A stretch of 64,000 nt of DNA from assembly GCA_965228775.1 (NCBI GenBank), contig OZ245840.1, positions 434,001-498,000 on the forward strand, in the 5' to 3' direction. The translations under genes were made by a program, and so were the position numbers. Of this stretch, positions 50,136 through 58,539 are shown piece after piece. The stretch's first letter is position 1. Each line of letters starts with the position of its first letter. This DNA comes from JANQMY01 sp965228775. Lineage in GTDB: Bacteria; Pseudomonadota; Alphaproteobacteria; JANQMY01. A model generated the notes under the pieces. It worked only from the letters and a program-made list of their open reading frames with translations, was not told where the DNA came from and ran no database searches.

Positions 50136-50905
50136 ACATCTTCGCTGCCGTTGGCGCCATCACGCTTGCTTTCCTGGCCGAGACCGGACGGTTCGCTCAG
50201 TTCACCATTTCATCAGTCCTGCATTGTTTACGGCCGCCTTTTTTTATCGGCATCTGGGCGCGGCAAATGATGTCGATCGGCTATTACTCTCTGCCCGTGG
50301 TGGGACTCACAGCATTCTTTACAGGCGGTGTGCTGGCCTTACAGATTTACATTGGCGGCACCCGCTTTAACGCGGAAAGCATTGTGCCCACAATTGTGGT
50401 GCTCGGCATCACCCGGGAATTGGGACCGGTGATCGGGGGCCTTATGGTCGCGGGACGCGTTAGCGCGGCCATCGCCGCGGAAATCGGCACCATGCGGGTG
50501 ACCGAACAGATCGACGCCCTAACCACATTGTCGACAAACCCGTTCAACTATCTGATTGCCCCTCGCCTGATCGCCGCCGTGTTGACCCTGCCGCTGTTGG
50601 TCTTGATTGGCGACATTATTGGCGTCATGGGCGGCTTTATTGTCAGCACCCAAAGCCTTGGGTTCAACCCAGCCACTTACATCAAGAACACGGCGGACTT
50701 TATCGAGGTAGGCGACGTTACGTCGGGTCTATGGAAGGCCGCGGTGTTTGGCTTCATCATCGCCTTGATGGGCTGTTATCACGGCTTCCACAGCCGGGGC
50801 GGCGCCCAAGGGGTCGGCAGCGCCACGACTTATGCCGTTGTGGCGGCGTCCATTCTCATTCTGGCCGCCAACTATCTCATGACGTCCATCCTGTTCTCCG
50901 ATTAG
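50132..50905 (+). CDS. mlaE: MlaE-type ABC transporter permease
   Basis: 257 residues with five or six membrane helices. MlaE family marks: FFTGGVLALQ, VVLGITRELGPVIGGLMVAGRVSAAIAAEIGTMRVTEQIDAL, and LIAPRLIAAVLTLPLL. It forms the inner-membrane part of a phospholipid transporter that keeps the outer membrane asymmetric. The ATPase follows 15 bases later. The substrate-binding MCE protein (MlaD) is not encoded next to it here. Confidence 0.92.
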   Translation: MNIFAAVGAITLAFLAETGRFAQFTISSVLHCLRPPFFIGIWARQMMSIGYYSLPVVGLTAFFTGGVLALQIYIGGTRFNAESIVPTIVVLGITRELGPVIGGLMVAGRVSAAIAAEIGTMRVTEQIDALTTLSTNPFNYLIAPRLIAAVLTLPLLVLIGDIIGVMGGFIVSTQSLGFNPATYIKNTADFIEVGDVTSGLWKAAVFGFIIALMGCYHGFHSRGGAQGVGSATTYAVVAASILILAANYLMTSILFSD

Positions 50906-50920
50906 GCTTAAGAGGGATCC

Positions 50921-51697
50921 GTGGCCGCCACACCGAAAATCGAACTCAAGAATGTGCACAAAAGCTTCGGGCCGAAGACTGTTCTGGACGGCGTGAATTT
51001 GCGCATCAAGCCTGGCGAGTCACTTGTTGTTATCGGTGGATCGGGCACAGGCAAATCCGTCATGCTGAAATGTATTCTGGGCCTGATGTATCCCGAAAAG
51101 GGCAGCATATTTGTGGATGGCGAGGAGACCACACGCATTACCGGGCGCGCGCGCGAGGATGCCATGCGCAAATTCGGCATGCTGTTTCAGGGCGCAGCAC
51201 TCTTTGACAGTTTGCCGGTTTGGGAAAACGTTGCCTTCGGTTTGATCCGCGGGCGTAAGCTGAAGCGTAGCGATGCACGTGAGATCGCCATCGAAAAACT
51301 GGCGAAGGTGGGCCTAGGCGCCGATGTGGCCATGCTGAGCCCGGCGGAACTGTCCGGCGGCATGCAAAAACGCGTGGGCCTTGCGCGCGCGATTGCGGCA
51401 GACCCGGAAATCATTTTCTTCGACGAACCGACCACGGGTCTTGACCCCATCATGGCGGATGTGATCAACGAGCTGATTGTGGACTCCGTGCGCGACCTAG
51501 GCGCGACCACCCTGTCTATTACGCACGACATGGCCAGCGCCCGTAAGATCGCAGACCACATCGCCATGCTCTACAAAGGGCACATTATTTGGTCGGGTCC
51601 CGCCGAAGACATCGACCAAACCGGAAATGAATATGTGGACCAGTTCATCCACGGCCGCGCCGAAGGCCCTATCCAGATGGAAGTGCGCCGACCTTAG
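50921..51697 (+). CDS. mlaF: MlaF-type ABC transporter ATP-binding protein
   Basis: 258 residues from GTG 50921, with GAGGG before it. Walker A GGSGTGKS (39-46), signature LSGGMQKRVGLARAI, Walker B IIFFDEPTTGLDP. The GGMQKR form is the MlaF variant of the ABC signature. It powers MlaE. Ends before a spacer that holds two palindromic repeats. Its start with GTG is normal for overlapped operon genes. Confidence 0.93.
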   Translation: MAATPKIELKNVHKSFGPKTVLDGVNLRIKPGESLVVIGGSGTGKSVMLKCILGLMYPEKGSIFVDGEETTRITGRAREDAMRKFGMLFQGAALFDSLPVWENVAFGLIRGRKLKRSDAREIAIEKLAKVGLGADVAMLSPAELSGGMQKRVGLARAIAADPEIIFFDEPTTGLDPIMADVINELIVDSVRDLGATTLSITHDMASARKIADHIAMLYKGHIIWSGPAEDIDQTGNEYVDQFIHGRAEGPIQMEVRRP

Positions 51698-51721
51698 CAA
51701 CAACATTCTGAAGGGCGCAAC

Positions 51722-51749
51722 GGCGTGTTACGGCTACGCCTAACACGCC
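51722..51749. repeat. GGCGTGTTA / TAACACGCC hairpin
   Basis: Perfect 9-base arms 51722-51730 and 51741-51749 around loop CGGCTACGCC, 25 bases after mlaF. Hairpins with this kind of GTTACGGCTACGCCTAAC sequence are frequent intergenic motifs. It may also help end the mlaF message. Confidence 0.75.
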
Positions 51750-51763
51750 CTACACGCTGCTCC

Positions 51764-51862
51764 GCTCATCCCGGCAGAGGCTTGCCGAGAGCCGGGATCT
51801 CGGCAAACTAACGAAAAAGATCCCGGATCTGCGTGACTTTCAGTCACTTGTCCGGGACGAGC
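51764..51862. repeat. CTCATCCCGG palindromic element, copy 1
   Basis: GCTCATCCCGG (51764-51774) pairs with CCGGGACGAGC (51852-51862) with one mismatch. Its right part, GATCCCGGATCTGCGTGACT and so on, is the reverse complement of the left part of the element at 56230-56327. Confidence 0.8.
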
Positions 51863-51880
51863 GGCAAGAGTAAGGCGTTG

Positions 51881-52456
51881 CTACCCTCTCACCCAGCGTT
51901 CATTCCATTCGAAGCCATCGGCAAGATCGACGAATGACACGCGCTCCAAATTCTGGCCGATAGCCTGGCCGAAATAAATGTCTTCCCCCACAAGCTTACC
52001 GTTGCCGTCATTGGGCCACACCGTGATGAGTTGGTTCGTACCCAGATAAACGCCCGCCGGGTCCAGCGGTTCGCCGCCTACCTGATCTAAACCCATCGGC
52101 GCCAGATCCTCGCCCAGATAAAGCTGACGCACCTGCCCTTCGGTGACGACCCGCTGGCGATCAGCGATTATGTTCTCGGTGACAACTTCAAACTGCTGCG
52201 CGCCGCGTGACATCATGTCCGTGTAGAAGCCTCGGACCGCTTCCTGCCCTTCCAAGACCATTTCCGGCAGATGCCCCCAAAAATGGTAGACCGGATCAGC
52301 TGTAAGCGTTGCCATGAGCGGCTCGATCTGACCGGTGATTTCGGCTTTCATATGGTCGCATACTTCGGCGATCAGTCCGCGCACCACCTCATCCTGTTCG
52401 CTGGTCAGACGGTCTTCAAATCGTGCCCAACTGCGCCGTGGATCAATCTTGGCCAT
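51881..52456 (-). CDS. NTF2-like / SnoaL-fold protein
   Basis: 191 residues. Helical start (RRSWARFEDRLTSEQDEVVRGLIAEVCDHMKAEI), then PLMATLTADPVYHFWGH and VLEGQEAVRGFYTDMM, typical of nuclear-transport-factor-2-like folds. Further beta strands follow. No catalytic residues can be named. It is on the opposite strand, inside an otherwise conserved gene block (mlaF to radA), with a palindromic repeat on one side; an insertion is likely. Confidence 0.75.
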   Translation of the reverse strand: MAKIDPRRSWARFEDRLTSEQDEVVRGLIAEVCDHMKAEITGQIEPLMATLTADPVYHFWGHLPEMVLEGQEAVRGFYTDMMSRGAQQFEVVTENIIADRQRVVTEGQVRQLYLGEDLAPMGLDQVGGEPLDPAGVYLGTNQLITVWPNDGNGKLVGEDIYFGQAIGQNLERVSFVDLADGFEWNERWVRG

Positions 52457-52642
52457 GTGTCTTTATCTCCCCGAAATTCCAGTTCCCATTACGCTGACGC
52501 GAACACGCAGCCGGATCAAGGTTTTCCCAATATTCTTCACGAGGCCGCCGCACCGTTGCAGGTTTTCTCCACCGGCCAACACAGTTTACTATCCCGGCTC
52601 GTGAATCACTTTGCTCTAGATCAACCGAAAGCCTGACCGCCC

Positions 52643-53998
52643 ATGGCCCGCGCCGCCCAATCCTATGTTTGCCAAGCCTGTGGCGCCGTCACCAGCCGGT
52701 GGGCCGGACGGTGCGACAATTGCGGCGAATGGAACACCATTGTCGAGGAAGTCTCCGTCAGTACACCGCCTAAATCCGCGCGCGGCAAAGGAAGGCTGAT
52801 CGCTCTCGAAAACCTAGACGGGGAAACCGAGGAAGCGCCACGCATCATTTCCGGCGTGAAAGAATTCGACCGGGTTTGCGGCGGTGGCCTGGTCCCAGGG
52901 TCGGCTTTGCTGGTGGGGGGCGACCCCGGGATCGGTAAGTCCACCATCTTACTTCAAGCGACCGCTGCCCTCGCCACAAAAGGCAAACGAGTCCTGTACC
53001 TATCCGGCGAGGAAGCGGTTGCTCAGGTTCGGTTGCGGGCCAAACGGCTCGGCCTTGAGAAAGCGCCCGTGGCTTTGGCGGCAGCGACCGATCTGCGTGA
53101 CATCCTCCAGACCCTGGAAGCAGAGAAGAACCTGGCCTGCGTTGTCATCGACTCGATCCAGACCCTGTGGTCTGGCGCGTTAGAGTCCGCGCCGGGCACG
53201 GTAGCGCAAGTCCGCGCCTGCGCGCAGGAACTCATCCGCTACGCAAAACGCTCCGGCACCACGGTGATCCTTGTGGGTCATGTGACGAAGGAAGGTCAGA
53301 TCGCCGGCCCCCGTGTGGTCGAGCACATGGTCGACACGGTTCTTTATTTCGAGGGCGAGCGCGGCCACCAATTCCGCATTTTGAGGGCGGTGAAAAACCG
53401 CTTCGGTCCGACGGACGAAATCGGCGTCTTTGAGATGACCGGCGGCGGCTTGATGGAAGTGGCCAACCCGTCGGCCCTGTTCCTAAGCGACCGGGAAGAC
53501 GACGTGGCGGGCACAGCCGTGTTCGCCGGGATTGAGGGCACGCGACCGGTTTTGGTAGAGATCCAAGCCCTGTTGTCGCCAACCAGTTACGGCACGCCCC
53601 GGCGCGCCGTGGTGGGTTGGGACAACGGGCGGCTTTCCATGGTTCTGGCTGTCCTCGAATCCCGCGCCGGATTGGGATTGGGCGGCCAGGATGTTTACCT
53701 GAATGTGGCGGGTGGCCTTCGGGTGTCGGAGCCTGCTGCGGACCTGGCTGTGGCCGCCGCGCTCATCTCTTCCCATTTCGGTGTGGCGCTGCCGAAACAG
53801 TCGATCCTCTTTGGCGAGGTGAGCCTGTCCGGCAGCATTAGGCCCGTCGCACAGGGTGAGTTACGCCTGAAAGAGGCAGAAAAGCTGGGGTTTCAAGCAG
53901 CCCTGTTGCCCAAAGGGACTAAGATCAGCGATGGTGTTGGCCTGTCGCTGCGTCAATTCGACAAGCTCCAGGATTTGGTGACGGCCCTCAGTTCTTGA
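52643..53998 (+). CDS. radA: DNA repair protein RadA
   Basis: 451 residues. Zinc finger Cys10, Cys13, Cys24, Cys27 (CQACGAVTSRWAGRCDNC). Walker A GGDPGIGKST (92-101), the RadA-specific KNRFG (AVKNRFGPTDEIGVFEM), and a Lon-protease-like C-terminal domain (GGQDVYLNVAGGLRVSEPAADLAVAAAL). It acts as a helicase that drives branch migration in recombination. Upstream spacer about 186 bases. A large hairpin lies just after its end. Confidence 0.95.
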   Translation: MARAAQSYVCQACGAVTSRWAGRCDNCGEWNTIVEEVSVSTPPKSARGKGRLIALENLDGETEEAPRIISGVKEFDRVCGGGLVPGSALLVGGDPGIGKSTILLQATAALATKGKRVLYLSGEEAVAQVRLRAKRLGLEKAPVALAAATDLRDILQTLEAEKNLACVVIDSIQTLWSGALESAPGTVAQVRACAQELIRYAKRSGTTVILVGHVTKEGQIAGPRVVEHMVDTVLYFEGERGHQFRILRAVKNRFGPTDEIGVFEMTGGGLMEVANPSALFLSDREDDVAGTAVFAGIEGTRPVLVEIQALLSPTSYGTPRRAVVGWDNGRLSMVLAVLESRAGLGLGGQDVYLNVAGGLRVSEPAADLAVAAALISSHFGVALPKQSILFGEVSLSGSIRPVAQGELRLKEAEKLGFQAALLPKGTKISDGVGLSLRQFDKLQDLVTALSS

Positions 53999-54032
53999 GA
54001 TAAGCTGCGTTGGTCAGTGTCGGATTGCTCTG

Positions 54033-54103
54033 CCACCCGCGCCCCCTTCCCAACCACCCCAAGGGTACCCTGGTTCGGGTGGTTGGGAAGGGGGCGCGGG
54101 TGG
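54033..54103. repeat. 27-base-stem palindrome, copy 2 of the CCAACCACCCCAAGGGTA family
   Basis: Arms 54033-54059 and 54077-54103 are perfect 27-base inverse complements. The loop of 17 bases contains AGGGTACCCT. The inner CAACCACCCCAAGGGTA core matches 14541-14625, the outer GCGCCCCCTT differs. Lies between radA and cvpA. Confidence 0.9.
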
Positions 54104-54155
54104 TTAGGATATCAATAAGACGGCTGACTGGGGGACAAAGAAGCGAAGTGAAGGG

Positions 54156-54731
54156 ATGATCGGGGGATTTACCACCTTAGACGCCACCCTGATCGGCATT
54201 GCGCTGATCTCGGGATTGCTGGGCATGATGCTGGGAGTGACCATGGAAATCCTCACCATCATGGCGTTCGGCCTCGCCGTGTTGATTTCCCTGTCCCTTT
54301 TGCCCTTCTTGCGGCCGCTGACCGCGGACTACCTTCCGGCCGGGGAAATCCAGGACGCCGTGCTCATCTTGGTGGTCTTTTTCATCGCCCTTATCCCCAT
54401 CTGGATCTTGTTCTACCGCATGGCGCGCGGGATCGCCGATTCGGGATTGGGGCCTCTAGACAAAAGTTTTGGCTTTTTGTTCGGAATCGGCCGTGCTTTC
54501 ATCATATTTGGGCTGGTTTTTCTGGTGGCCACACAATTCGTTTGGACCGACAAACGGCCCGATTGGCTGGCAAATGGCCGCATGACGCCTGTGGTTGAGG
54601 CCACCGCGAATTGGCTGGGCGCCGTGTTCCTCGGCGATATTCTGGAAGAAACGCCCGCATCCCAAGAAAAGGGATATACGCCGCAACAGATTCGTGACAA
54701 AGAAAGGCTGATTGAACAGTCTTCCAGTTGA
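54156..54731 (+). CDS. cvpA: CvpA family membrane protein
   Basis: 191 residues with four hydrophobic segments: TLDATLIGIALISGLLG at the start, then two more and GIGRAFIIFGLVFLV. A polar tail ends with QIRDKERLIEQ. CvpA was named for colicin V production; in many bacteria it is linked to envelope homeostasis. It stands 9 bases before purF, the same order as in E. coli, so it is co-transcribed. Confidence 0.9.
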   Translation: MIGGFTTLDATLIGIALISGLLGMMLGVTMEILTIMAFGLAVLISLSLLPFLRPLTADYLPAGEIQDAVLILVVFFIALIPIWILFYRMARGIADSGLGPLDKSFGFLFGIGRAFIIFGLVFLVATQFVWTDKRPDWLANGRMTPVVEATANWLGAVFLGDILEETPASQEKGYTPQQIRDKERLIEQSSS

Positions 54732-54740
54732 TCGACGAAG

Positions 54741-56204
54741 ATGAACGACGCGGATCTATCCGAAGATAAATTCAAAGAAGAATGTGGCGTTTTTGGCGTT
54801 TTCGGGCACCCCGATGCCGCCAAACTGACCGCATTGGGCCTTCATGCGCTCCAGCACAGGGGGCAGGAAGCTGCGGGCATCCTGTCTTATGACGGGGAGC
54901 ATTTTCACGCGGAACGCCGCATGGGCCTGGTGGGCGACCATTTTGCCCGTGAATCGGTGATCAACCGTCTGCCCGGCAAGATGGCCATTGGACATAATCG
55001 CTACTCGACCAGCGGAGAGACAGCGCTGCGCAACGTGCAGCCCTTCTTTGCCGATCTTTCCATTGGCGGGATTGCGGTTGCCCATAATGGCAATTTGACC
55101 AACGCGGCAACCTTGCGCGAGACGCTGGTCGACAAGGGATCCATCTTCCATTCCACCTCGGATACAGAGTCGATCGTCCATTTGGTCGCCACAAGCAGTT
55201 ACACCGCCGTGAATGACCGCATCGTGGAAGCACTGCACCAGATCGAGGGGGCCTATTCCCTCTTGGCACTGACGAAAAAGAAGCTGGTGGGCGCGCGTGA
55301 CCCTTTGGGTATCCGGCCCTTGGTTTTGGGCATGTATGACGGCTGCTATGTGCTGGCTTCGGAAACTTGCGCGTTAGACATTATCGGCGCGAAATTCGTC
55401 CGCGACGTGGAACCCGGCGAAGTGGTTGTCATCAACGAAGACGGCCTCACCTCCCTGCACCCGTTCCCGCCGCAAAAGCCGCGCTTTTGCGTTTTTGAGT
55501 ATGTCTATTTCGCGCGCCCCGACAGCATGGTCGAAGGCTATAGCGTTACCAAAGCCCGCCAAGCCATTGGCCAGGAACTCGCCCGCGAAGTTCCCGCGGA
55601 CGCCGATGTTATCGTGCCGGTACCGGATTCCGGCGTACCGGCAGCGCTTGGCTTCGCGCAGGAATCCGGCATCCCATTTGAATTCGGTATTATCCGAAGC
55701 CACTATGTCGGACGCACCTTTATTCAGCCCACGGACACAACCCGTCAGGCAGGTGTGCGCATGAAACACAATGCCAACCGCGCGGTGCTCGACGGCAAGC
55801 GGATCGTATTGGTGGATGACAGTATTGTACGCGGTACCACCTCCATGAAGATTGTCCAGATGGTTCGCGATGCAGGCGCCAAAGAAGTCCATATGCGTAT
55901 TGCCAGTCCGCCGACCACCGATTGCTGCTATTACGGGGTGAATACGCCGGAGCGCAAAAAACTTCTCGCCGCCCGCCACAATGTAGAAGAGATGGCGAAG
56001 ATCATCGGCGTGGACAGTTTAGGCTTTGTGTCGCTGGATGGTTTGTACCGCGCTGTCGGCGAGGAACGCCGCAACAGTGACAGCCCGCAGTATTGCGACG
56101 GCTGCTTCAGTGGCGAATATCCCACAGCCCTGACGGATATTTCCGGCGGCGATGAGAAACGGCAACTTTCACTGCTGTCCGAACAGTACAATGCTGCTGA
56201 ATGA
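54741..56204 (+). CDS. purF: amidophosphoribosyltransferase PurF
   Basis: 487 residues. First committed step of purine synthesis: PRPP plus glutamine to phosphoribosylamine. A 14-residue propeptide precedes Cys15 (EECGVFG), the N-terminal glutaminase nucleophile. The PRPP loop is VLVDDSIVRGTTS. Cysteines in RFCVFEY, TTDCCYY and YCDGC match the four ligands of the iron-sulfur cluster in the Bacillus-type enzyme, so this is the Fe-S, propeptide-bearing kind. Operon with cvpA. Confidence 0.95.
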   Translation: MNDADLSEDKFKEECGVFGVFGHPDAAKLTALGLHALQHRGQEAAGILSYDGEHFHAERRMGLVGDHFARESVINRLPGKMAIGHNRYSTSGETALRNVQPFFADLSIGGIAVAHNGNLTNAATLRETLVDKGSIFHSTSDTESIVHLVATSSYTAVNDRIVEALHQIEGAYSLLALTKKKLVGARDPLGIRPLVLGMYDGCYVLASETCALDIIGAKFVRDVEPGEVVVINEDGLTSLHPFPPQKPRFCVFEYVYFARPDSMVEGYSVTKARQAIGQELAREVPADADVIVPVPDSGVPAALGFAQESGIPFEFGIIRSHYVGRTFIQPTDTTRQAGVRMKHNANRAVLDGKRIVLVDDSIVRGTTSMKIVQMVRDAGAKEVHMRIASPPTTDCCYYGVNTPERKKLLAARHNVEEMAKIIGVDSLGFVSLDGLYRAVGEERRNSDSPQYCDGCFSGEYPTALTDISGGDEKRQLSLLSEQYNAAE

Positions 56205-56229
56205 ATTTATAACGGTCCTACGCGCTCCC

Positions 56230-56327
56230 GCTCATCCCGGACAAGTGACTGAAAGTCACGCAGATCCGGGATCTTCTGATCTAGTTGCCTGAGATCCCGG
56301 CTCGCGCGCGACGCGGCCGGGATGAGC
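56230..56327. repeat. CTCATCCCGG palindromic element, copy 2
   Basis: GCTCATCCCGG (56230-56240) pairs perfectly with CCGGGATGAGC (56317-56327). Contains an inner dyad, GTGACTGAAAGTCAC. It is inverted with respect to 51764-51862. It fills the purF-SDR spacer. Confidence 0.85.
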
Positions 56328-56379
56328 GTAGTATTATTTTTTTGACATCCCATTCGCCTCTACAAACATCACTTCAAAG

Positions 56380-57105
56380 ATGACTTCTGAAAAACAAGAC
56401 AAACCTCTTTCCGGACAACTTGCCTTGGTCACAGGGGCCTCGCGCGGCATCGGCTATGCCACCGCCTTGGCCCTGGGCGAAGCCGGTGCTCATGTGGTGG
56501 CCGTAGCCCGGACGGTTGGCGGATTGGAAGAGCTGGACGACGACATCAAGGCGGCGGGCGGGAGCGCCACTTTGGTGCCTTTGGACATAACCGACTTTGA
56601 CGGCCTCGACCGGATGGGCGCCTCGATCTATGAGCGTTGGGGCAAGCTCGACATCATGGTCGCCAATGCCGGTGTGCTGGGTGTGATCACGCCCCTCACC
56701 CATCTGGACATCCAGGAATGGCAGAAGCTTGTGGACGTAAACCTCACAGCCAATTGGCGCCTGTTGCGTTCCATGGATCCGCTGCTGCGCCAGTCGGACC
56801 GGGGCCGTGCCGTTTTTCTGTCCTCGTCCGTCGGCAGCAAAGCACGCGCCTATTGGGGCGGCTATGCCATCACCAAGGCCGGGCTGGAAATGCTGGCGCG
56901 CACCTATGCGCTGGAAACCCAAAAGACGAATGTGAAGACGGTCATCGTCAATCCCGGCGCCACCCGAACCGCCATGCGCGCGCAAGCCATGCCAGGCGAG
57001 AACCCGGACACGCTGCCCACCCCGCAGGAACAAGCGCGGAAACTATTGGCAATTGTTCAGGACCCGGAACTTGAGAGCGGTGCTTTCATAAATCTCAGGG
57101 ACTGA
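56380..57105 (+). CDS. short-chain dehydrogenase/reductase
   Basis: 241 residues. Cofactor motif TGASRGIGYATALALGEAG (17-35), ANAGVLG, the Ser in FLSSSVGSKA and the Tyr/Lys pair in YWGGYAITKAG. It is a complete classical SDR. Placed after purF as in many alphaproteobacteria, where it is often called an oxidoreductase of the purF region. Substrate unknown. Confidence 0.9.
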   Translation: MTSEKQDKPLSGQLALVTGASRGIGYATALALGEAGAHVVAVARTVGGLEELDDDIKAAGGSATLVPLDITDFDGLDRMGASIYERWGKLDIMVANAGVLGVITPLTHLDIQEWQKLVDVNLTANWRLLRSMDPLLRQSDRGRAVFLSSSVGSKARAYWGGYAITKAGLEMLARTYALETQKTNVKTVIVNPGATRTAMRAQAMPGENPDTLPTPQEQARKLLAIVQDPELESGAFINLRD

Positions 57106-57273
57106 TCGAGCAGACCCTCTTTCACGATTAAGACAGATCTGCCACAAAAAATTTCTTTTCCCTGAATCGCAAAAGCTGATATCTGCGAATTCAGAACCGG
57201 CACGTTCAACGGCCGGTCTCCACCCTGACAATCGATACCGCCACCATCGTGGCGCCCTTGGAGTTTGCTTCAG

Positions 57274-58539
57274 ATGTCTCGTGCACTCGCTCCGCTCGCG
57301 GCGCTGCTGTTGGCATCCGCTATTCTGCTTACCGGTAACGGTCTGCAAAGCACACTCATCGCCGTGCGCGCCAATATGGAAGCGTTCCCCATCTTGGTGA
57401 TTGGATCGTTGATGTCCGCCTATTTCATCGGCTTTGTTGCGGGCTGTTTCATCAACCCCCGGATCGTCGAACGCGTTGGCCATATCCGCACTTTTGCCGC
57501 CATGGCAGCCCTTGCCTGCGCCGCCGCCCTGCTCCACGCCCTCATCGTATCACCAATCGTCTGGCTCCTGCTGCGCATCGTGGTCGGTTTCTGCTTTGCC
57601 GGTCTTGCCATGGTGGCCGAAAGCTGGATCAACGAGAAAGCCACTAACCAAAATCGAGGGCGCCTTTTTTCCGTCTACCGGTCCGTCGACCTGACGGCGC
57701 ACACGTTCGGCCAGCTCTTGCTGACGGTCGCCGACCCTGCGGGTACCCACTTGTTTATCTTGGTTGCGGTCATGATCTCTTTGGCGCTGGTGCCGATTGC
57801 TTTGACGACCACCACGGCGCCTCGACCCATTCAGACCACCTCATTTCGGATTACGAAGGTGTTGGAAACGTCGCCACTTGCGGCCTGGGGCGCTCTCACG
57901 GCGGGCCTGTCGAATGGTGCATTCTGGGGGCTGGCTCCAATCTTCGTGCAAAACAACGGCTTCGATTTGGAAGCCGTGGCTTATTTCATGGGCGTGGTCA
58001 TCATGGGCGGCGCCATGCTGCAATTCCCTTTGGGCTACTTGTCTGACAGGTTGGACCGCCGCCAAGTGCTGGTGGTGATCGCCCTTTGCGGCGGGCTGAG
58101 CAGCCTGCTTCTGGCATATATCCCAGCCTTCGGATTGGGGGCCCTTCTGCTGGCCGCCGTGATCTATGGGGCCTTTGCCATGAGCCACTATTCCATGGCT
58201 GTGGCGCATGCAAACGATCACGCGGACAGAGAGGACTTTGTCGAGATGTCCAGCGGATTGCTGTTTTTGTTTGGCATCGGGGCCGTGTCCGGTCCGTTTC
58301 TAGCGGCAGCCCTGATCTGGGGGCTGGGAGATGTGGCCTTGTTCCTTTACACCGCCGCTGTCCAGTTGGTGTTTTCCATGTATGGTCTTTACCGCCTGTT
58401 GATGCGTAGAGGCATCCCATTGGCCGAACAATCAGCGTTTATGCCGGCCACATCTGCCCCGCGGTCGACCCCGCAAGCGGTGGAGCTGGACCCCCGTTCA
58501 GCGCCACCAAATGAAGCGGAGCAAAAGGTCCTCAATTAA
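57274..58539 (+). CDS. MFS transporter
   Basis: 421 residues from ATG 57274. Twelve hydrophobic helices; RIVVGFCFAGLAMVAESWINEKATNQNRGRLFSVYR after helix 4 resembles YcaD-like sugar or drug transporters of the MFS. The C-terminal tail is polar (about 395-421) and overlaps the end of the GGDEF gene on the other strand by 8 bases. Substrate unknown. Confidence 0.83.
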   Translation: MSRALAPLAALLLASAILLTGNGLQSTLIAVRANMEAFPILVIGSLMSAYFIGFVAGCFINPRIVERVGHIRTFAAMAALACAAALLHALIVSPIVWLLLRIVVGFCFAGLAMVAESWINEKATNQNRGRLFSVYRSVDLTAHTFGQLLLTVADPAGTHLFILVAVMISLALVPIALTTTTAPRPIQTTSFRITKVLETSPLAAWGALTAGLSNGAFWGLAPIFVQNNGFDLEAVAYFMGVVIMGGAMLQFPLGYLSDRLDRRQVLVVIALCGGLSSLLLAYIPAFGLGALLLAAVIYGAFAMSHYSMAVAHANDHADREDFVEMSSGLLFLFGIGAVSGPFLAAALIWGLGDVALFLYTAAVQLVFSMYGLYRLLMRRGIPLAEQSAFMPATSAPRSTPQAVELDPRSAPPNEAEQKVLN

